64,000 nucleotides of DNA from positions 744,001 through 808,000 of the forward strand of contig CP047920.1 in assembly GCA_010202645.1 (NCBI GenBank), given 5' to 3'. The stretch is from Candidatus Saccharibacteria bacterium oral taxon 488. GTDB lineage: Bacteria > Patescibacteriota > Saccharimonadia > Saccharimonadales > Saccharimonadaceae. A program made the position numbers and the translations under genes. Positions within the stretch are counted from its first letter, which is position 1; every line of letters begins with the position of its first letter. The notes under the pieces were generated by a model. That model was not told the origin of the DNA. It saw only the letters and a list, made by a program, of their open reading frames with translations, and did not search any database. Below are positions 27,177-36,152 of this stretch, piece after piece.

Positions 27177-29142
27177 TACTACCTCCTGAAGCTATATCTT
27201 CACGTTTTTTGCGCTGTAAATAGGACAATACTTCGGCCATGCGCTTTTCTTGCTCATTTCGCGAATTAATATCTGGTTTACGGCCATGCAATTCATAGAA
27301 TAAGTTGATTTTTGGCCAAAGCAATTCTGCTTCTTCTTCAGTTACATCAATTCGTGTTGCAGCGATAGCTTCTTGAATAACACGCAATACCTGAGTGGTT
27401 ACAGATTTAGACAGAATCTCAAATGCTTTCTGGAACGGATTTACCGAGTCAATAAGATCAATGTTGATTTCATCAATATTGACGAACTTATCAGCCATCT
27501 TGATAAAACGCCGATCGCCCACCTCTTTTGTCTCACCATTCTTAATTACTGAATCGACCACAACTTGCTGGCGAAGCTCTTCTATCTGTGTTTCGGTTAA
27601 ATCCGGGTATCGTTCACGGATGATCTTTGGGATTAACACCTTGTTGGTAACCTGTGGATCAAGATTAGTAGCAGAGGCCTTAATGATGATTTCATCCTGT
27701 AATATATTAGCCTTTAAGTCGTTAAGGTCGGTTTCGATAATTTGTTTTACTCGATCGCTGCTTGGCTCCTTGAATCCACGAATACTGATAATCCCCTTAG
27801 GACGGGTTGAAGCATCATCGCCAGTCGTCTTTGTCTTGAACTTAAAATTTGGTGCGAGTACCTGCTCCATGAGTAATGATCCCGTGATAGCCTTTAGCAT
27901 ATTATTAACAGATAGCTTCACTTCATCAGTAGTAGCCTCGGGTTCAGTAATTAGGTTAGTAAACTGAGCCTGCGTTTTATTGGAACTATCACGTGTACAA
28001 CGACCAATAATTTGGATAATCTCTGTCAGTGATGCACGATAACCAATAGTTAGAGCATGTTCACAGAAAGGCCAATCAAAACCTTCTTTAGCCATACCTA
28101 GAGCAATAATAATGTCGACAGCGCCTATATCCTCCTTAGCGACTTGACTCAGGTAAGTTAAGGTTTTCGCACGCTTTATTTGGTCAGTATCATCCACAAG
28201 ATCAGCAGCCTTGATGATCTTACCATCCTCATGTCGCTTAACGTGGATAATGCCCGTATCATCGTCTTGATAAACCACCTCGCCAATAACACTAAGGATC
28301 TGACCAACTTCCTCTATTTTATCCTTAGTCGATTCACCGCTATTAACATTTGGTATGTGTATAATAGTTTTTTTATCAGTGTTAAGCACTTCATGAATAG
28401 CTGAAGTGTATTGGCCTTGATAAAAATGGTAACCAATACCTAGTGATTTCAAATACTCATAACCATTTAGTTGATCATAATAATTAAATGTCACTGGCGA
28501 GAACTTAGCTTCGTCTTCTGGCAGTAGAATAGGTACGGCATCACCGCGGAAATATGAACCAGTCATGGCGATAATATGTATATCACTACCACTCATAACA
28601 TCTCGGAGTAGACTACCAAGCCGGCTAGAGCCAACATCTGATGATACATGATGAAACTCATCAATTGCTAATACACAACCATTGAATGCGTCTGGCGACA
28701 AAGCTTCAAAAGCAAGCCTCAGCGTAGCGTGCGTACAGATAAGGATAGGATCATTACTATTCATAAATGCCACAAATGCTTCAACTTTGCTTTTTTCAGC
28801 ACCAGGAGTGCACAGATTATTCTTATCGTCAACTTCCCAATTAGCAAAAAAGCCATGTGACTTCAGATCAGTTGTCTCAAAAGAAGCACCTATAGAGCGT
28901 TCTGGTACTGATACGATGATCTTGCGACGATTTTGATTGAATAGCTTATCTAGACCAACAAACATCAAGGCACGAGATTTACCAGACGCTGGAGGCGCCT
29001 TTATGAGTAGATATTTAGAGTGACGTTGCTCATACACACGCCGTTGCATTTCGCGCATACCCATGCTGTTAGTGCAGACACTATTGCCAGTCTGATTATA
29101 TTCAATACTAATAACATTTACTGGCCGTTTTTTGGTGTTCAT
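27169..29142 (-). CDS. Superfamily 2 DEAD/DEAH-type helicase of a methyltransferase-nuclease operon
   Basis: A 657-residue helicase. Motif I is APPASGKS (49-56), motif II DEFH (161-164), motif III MTGS (193-196) and motif VI QIIGRCTR (377-384), with ALGMAKEGFDWPF as motif V. No nuclease motif is seen in the protein itself. The C-terminal 200 residues are helical and end with FYELHGRKPD...EVLSYLQ (613-644), similar to the nuclease's N-terminus. It overlaps the methyltransferase stop as ATGA and the nuclease start by 8 bases. It would translocate on DNA for restriction, like HsdR or Res, but with its nuclease on a separate chain. Confidence 0.88.
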   Translation of the reverse strand: MNTKKRPVNVISIEYNQTGNSVCTNSMGMREMQRRVYEQRHSKYLLIKAPPASGKSRALMFVGLDKLFNQNRRKIIVSVPERSIGASFETTDLKSHGFFANWEVDDKNNLCTPGAEKSKVEAFVAFMNSNDPILICTHATLRLAFEALSPDAFNGCVLAIDEFHHVSSDVGSSRLGSLLRDVMSGSDIHIIAMTGSYFRGDAVPILLPEDEAKFSPVTFNYYDQLNGYEYLKSLGIGYHFYQGQYTSAIHEVLNTDKKTIIHIPNVNSGESTKDKIEEVGQILSVIGEVVYQDDDTGIIHVKRHEDGKIIKAADLVDDTDQIKRAKTLTYLSQVAKEDIGAVDIIIALGMAKEGFDWPFCEHALTIGYRASLTEIIQIIGRCTRDSSNKTQAQFTNLITEPEATTDEVKLSVNNMLKAITGSLLMEQVLAPNFKFKTKTTGDDASTRPKGIISIRGFKEPSSDRVKQIIETDLNDLKANILQDEIIIKASATNLDPQVTNKVLIPKIIRERYPDLTETQIEELRQQVVVDSVIKNGETKEVGDRRFIKMADKFVNIDEINIDLIDSVNPFQKAFEILSKSVTTQVLRVIQEAIAATRIDVTEEEAELLWPKINLFYELHGRKPDINSRNEQEKRMAEVLSYLQRKKREDIASGGSNV

Positions 29143-31826
29143 GCAGACCTCTCTTTTGATGTTATAGTTTCATATAAGTTAAATATGTATGCAAGGCGTT
29201 CCTCGTCACTTTCGAATGGTTTCTTGCGGTAGATTTTATCCACGACGCCATCAAGCGCCTGATGTGCAAGACGCAAATCATCGGGCATTTTATCTGGGTC
29301 GTACATTTCGGCAATAGTCTTTTCTGGATGATTCTCGCGAGCATCCAGAACAGCAAATGATTTTTCTTCGATATTAGCCTTTTCTATATCGGTCAATACT
29401 GGAACTGGAAAGTTGTTGTATACGATAGCAGAAGAATATCGAAAATCTGTTTTAAGTCGACCAGCTACTGCGCGTACCCACATCATATGCATGCGACTTG
29501 AGAGCAGCCCAAAAATGTATGGCTCAGCATCATAAACAGCGTTAGCGGCATCAGATATGACAGTGTCTTTGCTTAGATAGCCTATCGGCAAATACTCACG
29601 ACGCTCTGAAGAAACACGAGGGACGATTATTGAGCTGGTCGGTTTATAACTAATTTGTACAAAACGGTATGGTCGATTGGCGTAGTCACGGGTGCTTTTA
29701 GCATTACTTCCAGCTCTGTTGTTAGCTACTTTCTCTAACCTTTGTTTGATGCCAGGTATCATACTTGCTGAGTCGTACTGATCACTCGTAATCCATAGAC
29801 AGTATCGGTCTATGCCGCGAATATACTCTGCAGCTCCAAGATATTTCTTGATATATTTTGCGGACTCCTTTGACTCTGATAGTAGTATTCTGCGGTCGGC
29901 TGGCGACAATACTAAGAATCCACCGTCTCTTGGCATAGAACCAAACACCATATCTGGTAGATTAGATATGGAGTGATTTCGCCGATTGATAAACAAATCT
30001 GATCGACCAGCAGCAAGATATCCGTTGATATTATCTACCTGAGTCTGGACCCCTTCAGTAAATATATACTTAGGTTTTGTACTTGGATTGCGTAAACTCA
30101 CAACGCATACTGTTACCCCCGCGTTATGCTTGGCATTATTTTCCCATTTGAATGAAGTGTACGCAAAACCAATTTCTACACCATACTCAAAAATCTTTGG
30201 AAACATGAGCCCTACATGTTCACCTTGTGTCACAGAGTTAGTGGCGACAAATGCTAATTGAGCATTTGAGCCAGCAATATATCGAGCACCCTTAATAAAC
30301 CATAACGCAATGTAATCAAGATTTTTGGAGTATGGCTCGTCATAAAACACATATTCATAATCTCGTTTTTGGGTAGAATTTTGTAATTTTGCACCAACAT
30401 AAGGTGGATTGCCAATAATATACACTTCATCATTGGCACTATTTGGACACACGTCTTGCCAATCAATTCGGGCCGCATTACCGTGTATGATACTTCCAGT
30501 TTCTTTCAGGGGTATGAGAGGCAAGTCGATGCCAAACTTTTCAGTAAACTCCATATTCATCTGGTGCTTAGCAAGCCAAAGTGAAAGGATTGCAACCTCG
30601 TGAGCGAAATCGTCAATCTCAATACCATAAAAATTTTCAATATCTACACGAGAGCCAAGCAGAGCCTGCTGCATCATACCTGTTAGCTCACCCTTCCGTT
30701 CAAGAATAGCATGCTCAAGTTTGCGTAATTCTTTGTAGGCGATAACCAAGAAATTGCCAGAACCACAGGCTGGGTCAAACACTTTTATGCTACCGATCCT
30801 CTCCAGTAGCCGCTCCAGCCTCTTATTGTCGTTAAATACTCTATCAAACTCTTCTTTTAATTCATCGAGAAATAATGGCTCAATTGTTTTCATGATATTA
30901 GGCACACTAGTATAATGCTGACCCAGACCAACCCGTTTTCCTGGGCGGATAACTGCCTGAAACATACTACCAAATATGTCAGGATTAATATCGCTCCAAT
31001 CGAGCTTGCTCGAAGCTTCAATTAGCAGATCACGAGCCTGCTTATTAAACTGTGGTATCACAGCAAAGTCTTTGGAAAATAACCGACCGTTTACATACGG
31101 GAATGCCGCTAAATAAGCTGGGTAGACTGATTTATCCTCATCGTCTAATGCCTCAAATAACACCAGTAAAAACTCATGCATGTCAGAGCCGTCTTCTTGT
31201 GTGTACGATCCAACAGCATCAACAAATTGGTTCTTTTGGAATATTCCAGTATCCTCTGCAAAGAAACAGAATAGTAAACGGGTAAAAAATATCGTAAGGT
31301 TATGCCACTCATCGGCAGTCTTGTAATTGTTATGGGCAACGAGTATATCAAAAAGTTTTGCCATCTTCTCGGCAGCCCTAACATCGGCATGGTTATCAGC
31401 GATAAACTGTGTTTTCTCCATTCCCGCCCAGGGCAGAAAATATGTGTAGTGCTTATCAATTTCCTGAAGCTCAATATCGAGTGGCTCGCTTGTCTTAGTG
31501 TCTATTGCAAGGAGTTTTTTATAGTTAGTAACAATAATAAACCTAATACTATAGCGAACGATAGAGGGGCTAGTCTTTAGGTCGTCAACGACCGCATATA
31601 ATTCATTGTCCGAAACGTCCACGGGTTTAAAATAGACAACTCCCTTCTGAGCGATCTCGTTAACCCTATCTTCAGCAACATTGAGCTGACCATTGCGTAG
31701 ACGTGTAATGTTGGCTGGTGCTCGACCGTAGGCAGCTAGCAAATCAAATATAAAATCTTTGTTGTAGGTCAACTTATCACCAAGAGGTTTTACATTATTC
31801 TCAACATCTTTTAGTGTTATACGCAT
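29139..31826 (-). CDS. MmeI-like adenine-specific DNA methyltransferase (class I SAM)
   Basis: An 895-residue protein with the MmeI/Eco57I-type gamma-class layout. An N-terminal region of 350 residues includes a possible remnant restriction domain (IVTNYKKLLAIDT); a helical spacer leads to motif I DPACGSGNF (351-359) and motif IV NPPY (473-476); target-recognition and C-terminal helical regions follow. I see no convincing PD-ExK site, so the separate helicase and GIY-YIG proteins probably supply cleavage. It likely makes N6-methyladenine. A TATAAT box is 12 bases upstream of the ATG, and it heads the operon. Confidence 0.87.
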   Translation of the reverse strand: MRITLKDVENNVKPLGDKLTYNKDFIFDLLAAYGRAPANITRLRNGQLNVAEDRVNEIAQKGVVYFKPVDVSDNELYAVVDDLKTSPSIVRYSIRFIIVTNYKKLLAIDTKTSEPLDIELQEIDKHYTYFLPWAGMEKTQFIADNHADVRAAEKMAKLFDILVAHNNYKTADEWHNLTIFFTRLLFCFFAEDTGIFQKNQFVDAVGSYTQEDGSDMHEFLLVLFEALDDEDKSVYPAYLAAFPYVNGRLFSKDFAVIPQFNKQARDLLIEASSKLDWSDINPDIFGSMFQAVIRPGKRVGLGQHYTSVPNIMKTIEPLFLDELKEEFDRVFNDNKRLERLLERIGSIKVFDPACGSGNFLVIAYKELRKLEHAILERKGELTGMMQQALLGSRVDIENFYGIEIDDFAHEVAILSLWLAKHQMNMEFTEKFGIDLPLIPLKETGSIIHGNAARIDWQDVCPNSANDEVYIIGNPPYVGAKLQNSTQKRDYEYVFYDEPYSKNLDYIALWFIKGARYIAGSNAQLAFVATNSVTQGEHVGLMFPKIFEYGVEIGFAYTSFKWENNAKHNAGVTVCVVSLRNPSTKPKYIFTEGVQTQVDNINGYLAAGRSDLFINRRNHSISNLPDMVFGSMPRDGGFLVLSPADRRILLSESKESAKYIKKYLGAAEYIRGIDRYCLWITSDQYDSASMIPGIKQRLEKVANNRAGSNAKSTRDYANRPYRFVQISYKPTSSIIVPRVSSERREYLPIGYLSKDTVISDAANAVYDAEPYIFGLLSSRMHMMWVRAVAGRLKTDFRYSSAIVYNNFPVPVLTDIEKANIEEKSFAVLDARENHPEKTIAEMYDPDKMPDDLRLAHQALDGVVDKIYRKKPFESDEERLAYIFNLYETITSKERSA

Positions 31827-32011
31827 AATTCACAATATATTATATCTCAAATTACTTTACTAGGGCGCAACCGTATCACAATCCTTTTTTAGTTAACTTT
31901 GGTTGATTGATTTGTTCTTAGCTTACAATGAACTTAGCAGAAAAACCTTAACTGACCAAAGAATAACTATGTAATATTTATTAAGTTTATAAGCATCATC
32001 TATCATTGTCA

Positions 32012-32265
32012 TCACTCAGCAAACTGACTATTATAAAGCTCAGCGTAAAAGCCGTTTTTCTTCAGCAGCTCGTCGTGCTTGCCTTGCTCGATGATGTTGC
32101 CATCGCGGACGACCAATACCAAATCGGCGTCGCGAATAGTGCTCAGCCGATGAGCGATGACGAAGCTGGTTTTGCCCTGCATCAACTTGTCCATGGCTTT
32201 TTGGATGAGCACTTCGGTGCGGGTGTCAACCGAGCTAGTGGCTTCATCCAGAATAGAAATACTAC
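32012..32265 (-). pseudogene. C-terminal remnant of an ABC exporter (MsbA/LmrA type)
   Basis: Only the last 80 or so codons of an ABC exporter remain: Walker B/D-loop [14 protein letters not shown], then the H-loop [13 protein letters not shown] and the usual end [21 protein letters not shown]. Homology begins abruptly at about 32265; the membrane domain, Walker A and signature are gone. The first in-frame ATG is at 32212, with no start signals. The remnant lies between the methyltransferase island and a tRNA gene, as expected where an insertion-deletion event has replaced the gene. Nothing was recognised in 31827-32011. Confidence 0.85.
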
Positions 32266-32322
32266 TCTTTTATCATCTAAGGCCGATGGTTTTATTCTAT
32301 ATACTACCCAACACTAACCCGA

Positions 32323-32351
32323 TTGGACAAAATCACCCGCTCGGCTTATAC
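32323..32351 (+). promoter_or_regulatory. Promoter of tRNA-Pro
   Basis: TTGGAC (32323-32328), 17 bases, TATACT (32346-32351). Transcription would begin a few bases before the tRNA 5' end at 32363. Confidence 0.65.
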
Positions 32352-32362
32352 TATTTTTAGCG

Positions 32363-32440
32363 TCGGGGTGTGGCGCAGCTTGGTAGCGCGCACCGTTCGG
32401 GACGGTGAGGTCGTCCGTTCAAATCGGATCACCCCGACCA
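32363..32440 (+). tRNA. tRNA-Pro, anticodon CGG
   Basis: A full cloverleaf: acceptor CGGGGTG pairs with CACCCCG, D-arm GCGC/GCGC, anticodon stem CACCG/CGGTG around the loop TTCGGGA (anticodon CGG), and T-arm with GTTCAAATC. A73 and CCA are encoded. It is intact and lies at the right flank of the methyltransferase island. The Nudix gene starts 67 bases downstream. Confidence 0.95.
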
Positions 32441-32507
32441 CGAAATTATTTGAAGCGCACGTTCACTGGCGAGAACCTCTGGCTATAAACAAAATAAAGG
32501 AGGTTAT

Positions 32508-32975
32508 ATGCAGCGACGAGTTAACGTACGCGGAATTATCGTAAGCGATCAGGGCGAGCTATTTTGCCAAAAATTAACCGCCAATAGCGGCGCGGGGCGA
32601 GAGTTTTGGTGTACGCCGGGCGGCGGCTTGGAGCTGGGCGAGAGTTTGCTGGACGGTTTATGCCGAGAGATGATCGAGGAAACTGGCATCAAACCAACCA
32701 TTGGTAAGTTGCTATTCATTCAACAATTTACCGACACCAACCCCTCGTCTAAACACGGCGTTACCGAGCAGCTCGAGTTTTTCTTTTCCATCACCAACTG
32801 GCGTGATTACCAGCACGTCAATCTGGAAAAAACATCGCACGGCGTCGAGGAAATAGCGGAGTGCGGCTTTGTTGATCCGAAAACCACGCGGATTTTACCA
32901 CGTTATCTGACAGAGGTTGACCTAAACTGGCTGGTTAATGAGTCGACCGACGTTCAGATGATGAGCGAATTGTAA
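32508..32975 (+). CDS. Nudix hydrolase
   Basis: A 155-residue Nudix protein. The Nudix box starts at GGGLELGESLLDGLCREMI and ends with EETGI (about residues 38-60), with all Mg2+-binding glutamates present. It cleaves a nucleoside diphosphate linked to another group; the actual substrate is unknown. AGGAGG precedes the ATG by four bases. It may be co-transcribed with tRNA-Pro just upstream. Confidence 0.92.
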   Translation: MQRRVNVRGIIVSDQGELFCQKLTANSGAGREFWCTPGGGLELGESLLDGLCREMIEETGIKPTIGKLLFIQQFTDTNPSSKHGVTEQLEFFFSITNWRDYQHVNLEKTSHGVEEIAECGFVDPKTTRILPRYLTEVDLNWLVNESTDVQMMSEL

Positions 32976-33076
32976 CAATCCCACCGAGACTATTTACCAA
33001 AGATTTTACTATAGTCAGTTTTCGGATAATCTATCGTGCTTAACGTACCATTTTTAGCTAACACCCCAATAATTTG

Positions 33077-33997
33077 CTACATATAGTCACGCCGTAGGGT
33101 GGTTATTGCATGAACAGCCGCCTCCTTAAGTGCGGGTGAATTTTCACTCGCAGACACCACTTCTCGGTAACTGCCCAGACATTTTTCTAATAGCTTCCAC
33201 CTATCGGCTGGAGACTGGTTGAGCTGATTCGCCAAAACTGATATAGCGTCAATAAGTAACGACCGGAGATCACCTTGAACTGATCTATTGATATATCCTT
33301 GCGCGCGAAAAATATCCTCACCATGATCAACTTGCTCAACATAACCACGAAAACTTCTCGCATATTCAAAGTCAATATAGCGAGTCGCTGAATTATCACC
33401 ATCAGAGCCCGACAGCCGGACAAGATTACGCATAAAAGCATCCTTGTGAGCAATATGTATTTTATGCAACGCAGATAATGCCAGAAGAGCATCCACTAAA
33501 TGCTGTTTGATATTCTCTGAGCTCATTTCACGCCATGCAAGACCCTCAAAGTTGACCGCTTTTTCATCGAATCGAGTCATGATCCATGCCGAACGGTCCT
33601 TGGAACTACTAGGATTCCCTGCTATCATAAGTGCTTGAATTGAGAAGGGGGCCAGTCCCTGCGTACTAACATACTGGGTCATGGCGACCTCGGCAAGAGC
33701 AGTTGTCAGTGGAAGCCGCTTAATAGCAAACTCTTCCTTGGAGCCACTAACTGTTTTCGCATTTACGGTAAATGCTCCGTTGCGAGACGAGCCTTCACGT
33801 GATAAATCTCTGTGTGGCTCAGCTGTAGCGACAGGGGGAAAGTTCGGTGTAACATACAGCAATGGTTTATTGTCTAAATCAAGCTCTGGATAAAACTCCC
33901 TGGACATATGATCAACTTGCTCTGACATGTCAGGCAAAAACGGCCTTCTAGTTGTCTCAACCAAAAGGCGACATGCTGCTCCACGCTCGGTATCCAT
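33077..33997 (-). CDS. Protein-kinase-fold (aminoglycoside/LPS kinase-like) protein
   Basis: A 306-residue protein. IHIAHKDAFMRNLVRL near residues 180-195 has the HxD....N pattern of a kinase catalytic loop and TRYIDFEYARSF near 212-222 the DFG-like metal-binding Asp. FAIKRLPL near 90 is a likely ATP-binding Lys strand. The first 80 residues are Pro-rich and atypical. The substrate could be a small molecule or protein. Minus-strand TATAAC ends six bases before the ATG. It is monocistronic. Confidence 0.65.
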   Translation of the reverse strand: MDTERGAACRLLVETTRRPFLPDMSEQVDHMSREFYPELDLDNKPLLYVTPNFPPVATAEPHRDLSREGSSRNGAFTVNAKTVSGSKEEFAIKRLPLTTALAEVAMTQYVSTQGLAPFSIQALMIAGNPSSSKDRSAWIMTRFDEKAVNFEGLAWREMSSENIKQHLVDALLALSALHKIHIAHKDAFMRNLVRLSGSDGDNSATRYIDFEYARSFRGYVEQVDHGEDIFRAQGYINRSVQGDLRSLLIDAISVLANQLNQSPADRWKLLEKCLGSYREVVSASENSPALKEAAVHAITTLRRDYM

Positions 33998-34045
33998 ATT
34001 TGTGTTATAACATAAAATTATTATTTTGAAAATAGCTATATCGTA

Positions 34046-34657
34046 CTACCGCATAGCCCGAATCATCTGCCTCAGCTGCTCGACCGCCCGAGCGCGGCGC
34101 TCACGTGTCCAATAGGTATCAGCGGTGGCCTTCTCGCCATCAACCGTGGTTTCCTGCAGGAAATGACCGACCACACGACCATCCTTTAGCACCGTCACGT
34201 CAGGAACATACACTCGCGGTTGGCCGTTCTCATCAGTGCGAAGATGCGGTTTTAGTTTCTCAACTAATTTTTTGTAGGTATCATCATTGGTTTCGCGGGC
34301 ATGGCGAATGTCGAGATAGTAAATCTTGTCCAGCCCTTCGGCTTTGGCAGCTTCATCGACGATTGGCGCCAGCCGCTGACACCACGGACACTGCTGAAAG
34401 CCAAGGAAAATCAAGCCGCTGCCTGATTCAAATTTCTCCAAAACCTCGTCAGCCGAAGCAAAGATGAAGCGATTGTCATTCGCCACGCGAGAATACGCAG
34501 CCTTAAAGCGAGCAGCGTCTGATGGCTGCGGTGACGCTGGCGCGTGCGGGCGCGACCAGATATACCAGCCGCATATGACGATGGCAATGATACCAACAAA
34601 ACCGATGGCCAAACACAGCCATGTATTCTGGTTTGTGGCTAATTTGGCATGTTTCAT
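34046..34657 (-). CDS. Thioredoxin-fold membrane-anchored protein (CPWC)
   Basis: A 203-residue protein with one membrane segment (about 13-34) and an extracytoplasmic thioredoxin-like domain; active site C90-P-W-C93 in FLGFQQCPWCQRLAP. The spacing and VPDVTVLKDGRVVGHF resemble the bacteriocin-transport-accessory (Tra/Bta-like) thioredoxins of Gram-positives. GGAGG precedes the ATG. It begins 12 bases after the ATPase of the amino-acid transporter and is the last gene of that operon; perhaps cystine or cysteine import and thiol balance are linked. Confidence 0.82.
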   Translation of the reverse strand: MKHAKLATNQNTWLCLAIGFVGIIAIVICGWYIWSRPHAPASPQPSDAARFKAAYSRVANDNRFIFASADEVLEKFESGSGLIFLGFQQCPWCQRLAPIVDEAAKAEGLDKIYYLDIRHARETNDDTYKKLVEKLKPHLRTDENGQPRVYVPDVTVLKDGRVVGHFLQETTVDGEKATADTYWTRERRARAVEQLRQMIRAMR

Positions 34658-34669
34658 CTGGACCTCCTG

Positions 34670-35449
34670 TTATTTACTCTTGACGCCAAAAAACTTCCGC
34701 GCCCGCTCAGTCACCGGATGATCCATCACCTGTTCTGGTGGACCATTTTCGATGATCTCGCCTTTGTCCAGAAAAATCATCCGTGTAGCTACTTCGCGCG
34801 CAAACTTCATTTCATGCGTGACGATAACCATGGTCATACCTTTGGCGGCAACCTCACGAATCACATCCAGCACTTCGCCAATCATCTCGGGATCAAGCGC
34901 CGAGGTCGGCTCATCAAACAACATAATGTCTGGCTCCATAGCTAGAGCTCTAGCGATGGCGACGCGCTGCTTTTGTCCGCCTGAGAGCTGCGAAGGAAAG
35001 GCGTTGGCTTTGTCCGCCAATCCCACGTCTGCGAGCAATTTCTTTGCCAAACGAGTCGCCGCCCGGTCAGACAGTTTGCGTAGTTTCCGCGGCGCTAGTT
35101 TGATGTTGTCCAGCACGCTCAAGTTGGGGAACAGATTGAATGATTGAAATACCATGCCAACTTTTTGGCGCAGGGCGTTCAGGTCGACTTTTGGCGCTGT
35201 CGTTTCCACGCCGTCGATAACAATGTGCCCGCCGGTCGGCGTCTCCAGTAAATTCAAGCAGCGCAAAAAGGTTGATTTACCAGAACCACTTGAACCAACG
35301 ACCACCACTACTTCGCCTTCGTGAATTTCAACATCAATATCCCTGAGCACGCGATTACTACCAAACTGTTTTTTGAGGTTAGCCACCGTGATAATTACTG
35401 GGCGCGCGGTACTCGGCTGCGCCACTTCCTTCACCTTATTCACTGCCAT
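34670..35449 (-). CDS. Polar amino-acid ABC transporter ATP-binding protein (GlnQ-type)
   Basis: A 259-residue ATPase with Walker A GSSGSGKST, signature LSGGQKQR, Walker B IMLFDEPTSALDPEM and H-loop VTHEMKFA, all diagnostic of the GlnQ/HisP family. A 20-residue polar extension precedes the usual start. It overlaps the permease gene by 14 bases and drives import of a polar amino acid. Confidence 0.94.
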   Translation of the reverse strand: MAVNKVKEVAQPSTARPVIITVANLKKQFGSNRVLRDIDVEIHEGEVVVVVGSSGSGKSTFLRCLNLLETPTGGHIVIDGVETTAPKVDLNALRQKVGMVFQSFNLFPNLSVLDNIKLAPRKLRKLSDRAATRLAKKLLADVGLADKANAFPSQLSGGQKQRVAIARALAMEPDIMLFDEPTSALDPEMIGEVLDVIREVAAKGMTMVIVTHEMKFAREVATRMIFLDKGEIIENGPPEQVMDHPVTERARKFFGVKSK

Positions 35450-36152
35450 CTTTTAGCCTCCTCTCCACTCGCGTCATCACACGGGTAAATATCGCGGTCA
35501 ACGCCAAGTACATCACCGCTGCAGCAAACAAGGACTGAAACGCCGTAGCGGTTTGAAAACGAATATTATCAGCGCCGCGCATGATGTCATTCAGCCCAAT
35601 CCAACCGACAACTGAGGTCTCTTTCAACAGAGCGATGAATTCGCTGATCAGCGCCGGCAACGAATTTTTGAGCGCTTGTGGCAAAATCACCAAACGCATG
35701 GCCTGCCAACGACTAAAGCCCAGCGAACGAGCTGCTTCCATTTGCCCCTTGTCGACACTTTCGATACCACCGCGGATAATCTCGCCAATGTACGCACCGC
35801 TATTGATACCAAAGGCAATTGCTGCCACAAAAATCTTCGGCATGAATTGATATGAGCCAAAAACAACGTAGTACATAATCAACAGCTGGACCAGAAGCGG
35901 CGTGCCCCGAATGATGTCGACATACACTTTCCCGGTCCACGCCAGCGGATTCCAACGGCTCAATCCCCTGGCCCATGCATAGCGACCCAGTCGTTTAAAT
36001 GGTCGCACCTCCGAAGTTCGCAAAAGGGCGATGATGACACCAATAGCCGTGCCTAACAGTAGTGACAAGACGGTCAGTACCAAGGTCACCTCTAGACCGT
36101 GCCACAAATAGAGCCACCGACCATCGCCAAAGATCACTTCCAGGAAATTCAC
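35436..36152 (-). CDS. Polar amino-acid ABC transporter permease
   Basis: A 238-residue permease of the HisM/GlnP family: DIIRGTPLLVQLLIMYY in the N-terminal half, SGAYIGEIIRGGIESVDKGQ and EAARSLGFSRWQAM (the EAA loop that docks to the ATPase), and five to six membrane helices. ATGA overlap with the binding-protein gene upstream shows one operon. Confidence 0.94.
   Translation of the reverse strand: MNFLEVIFGDGRWLYLWHGLEVTLVLTVLSLLLGTAIGVIIALLRTSEVRPFKRLGRYAWARGLSRWNPLAWTGKVYVDIIRGTPLLVQLLIMYYVVFGSYQFMPKIFVAAIAFGINSGAYIGEIIRGGIESVDKGQMEAARSLGFSRWQAMRLVILPQALKNSLPALISEFIALLKETSVVGWIGLNDIMRGADNIRFQTATAFQSLFAAAVMYLALTAIFTRVMTRVERRLKDGSE

Noticed and set aside
24896..31826. DISARM or BREX assignment for the methyltransferase-helicase island
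   Set aside because: DISARM needs drmA/drmB/drmC and BREX needs brxC and pglZ. None of these is recognisable; the nuclease here is GIY-YIG, not phospholipase-D-like.
32212..32265. Taking the 66-codon ABC fragment as a small real protein
   Set aside because: Homology continues upstream of its ATG without a start and the fragment lacks Walker A, so it is a remnant.
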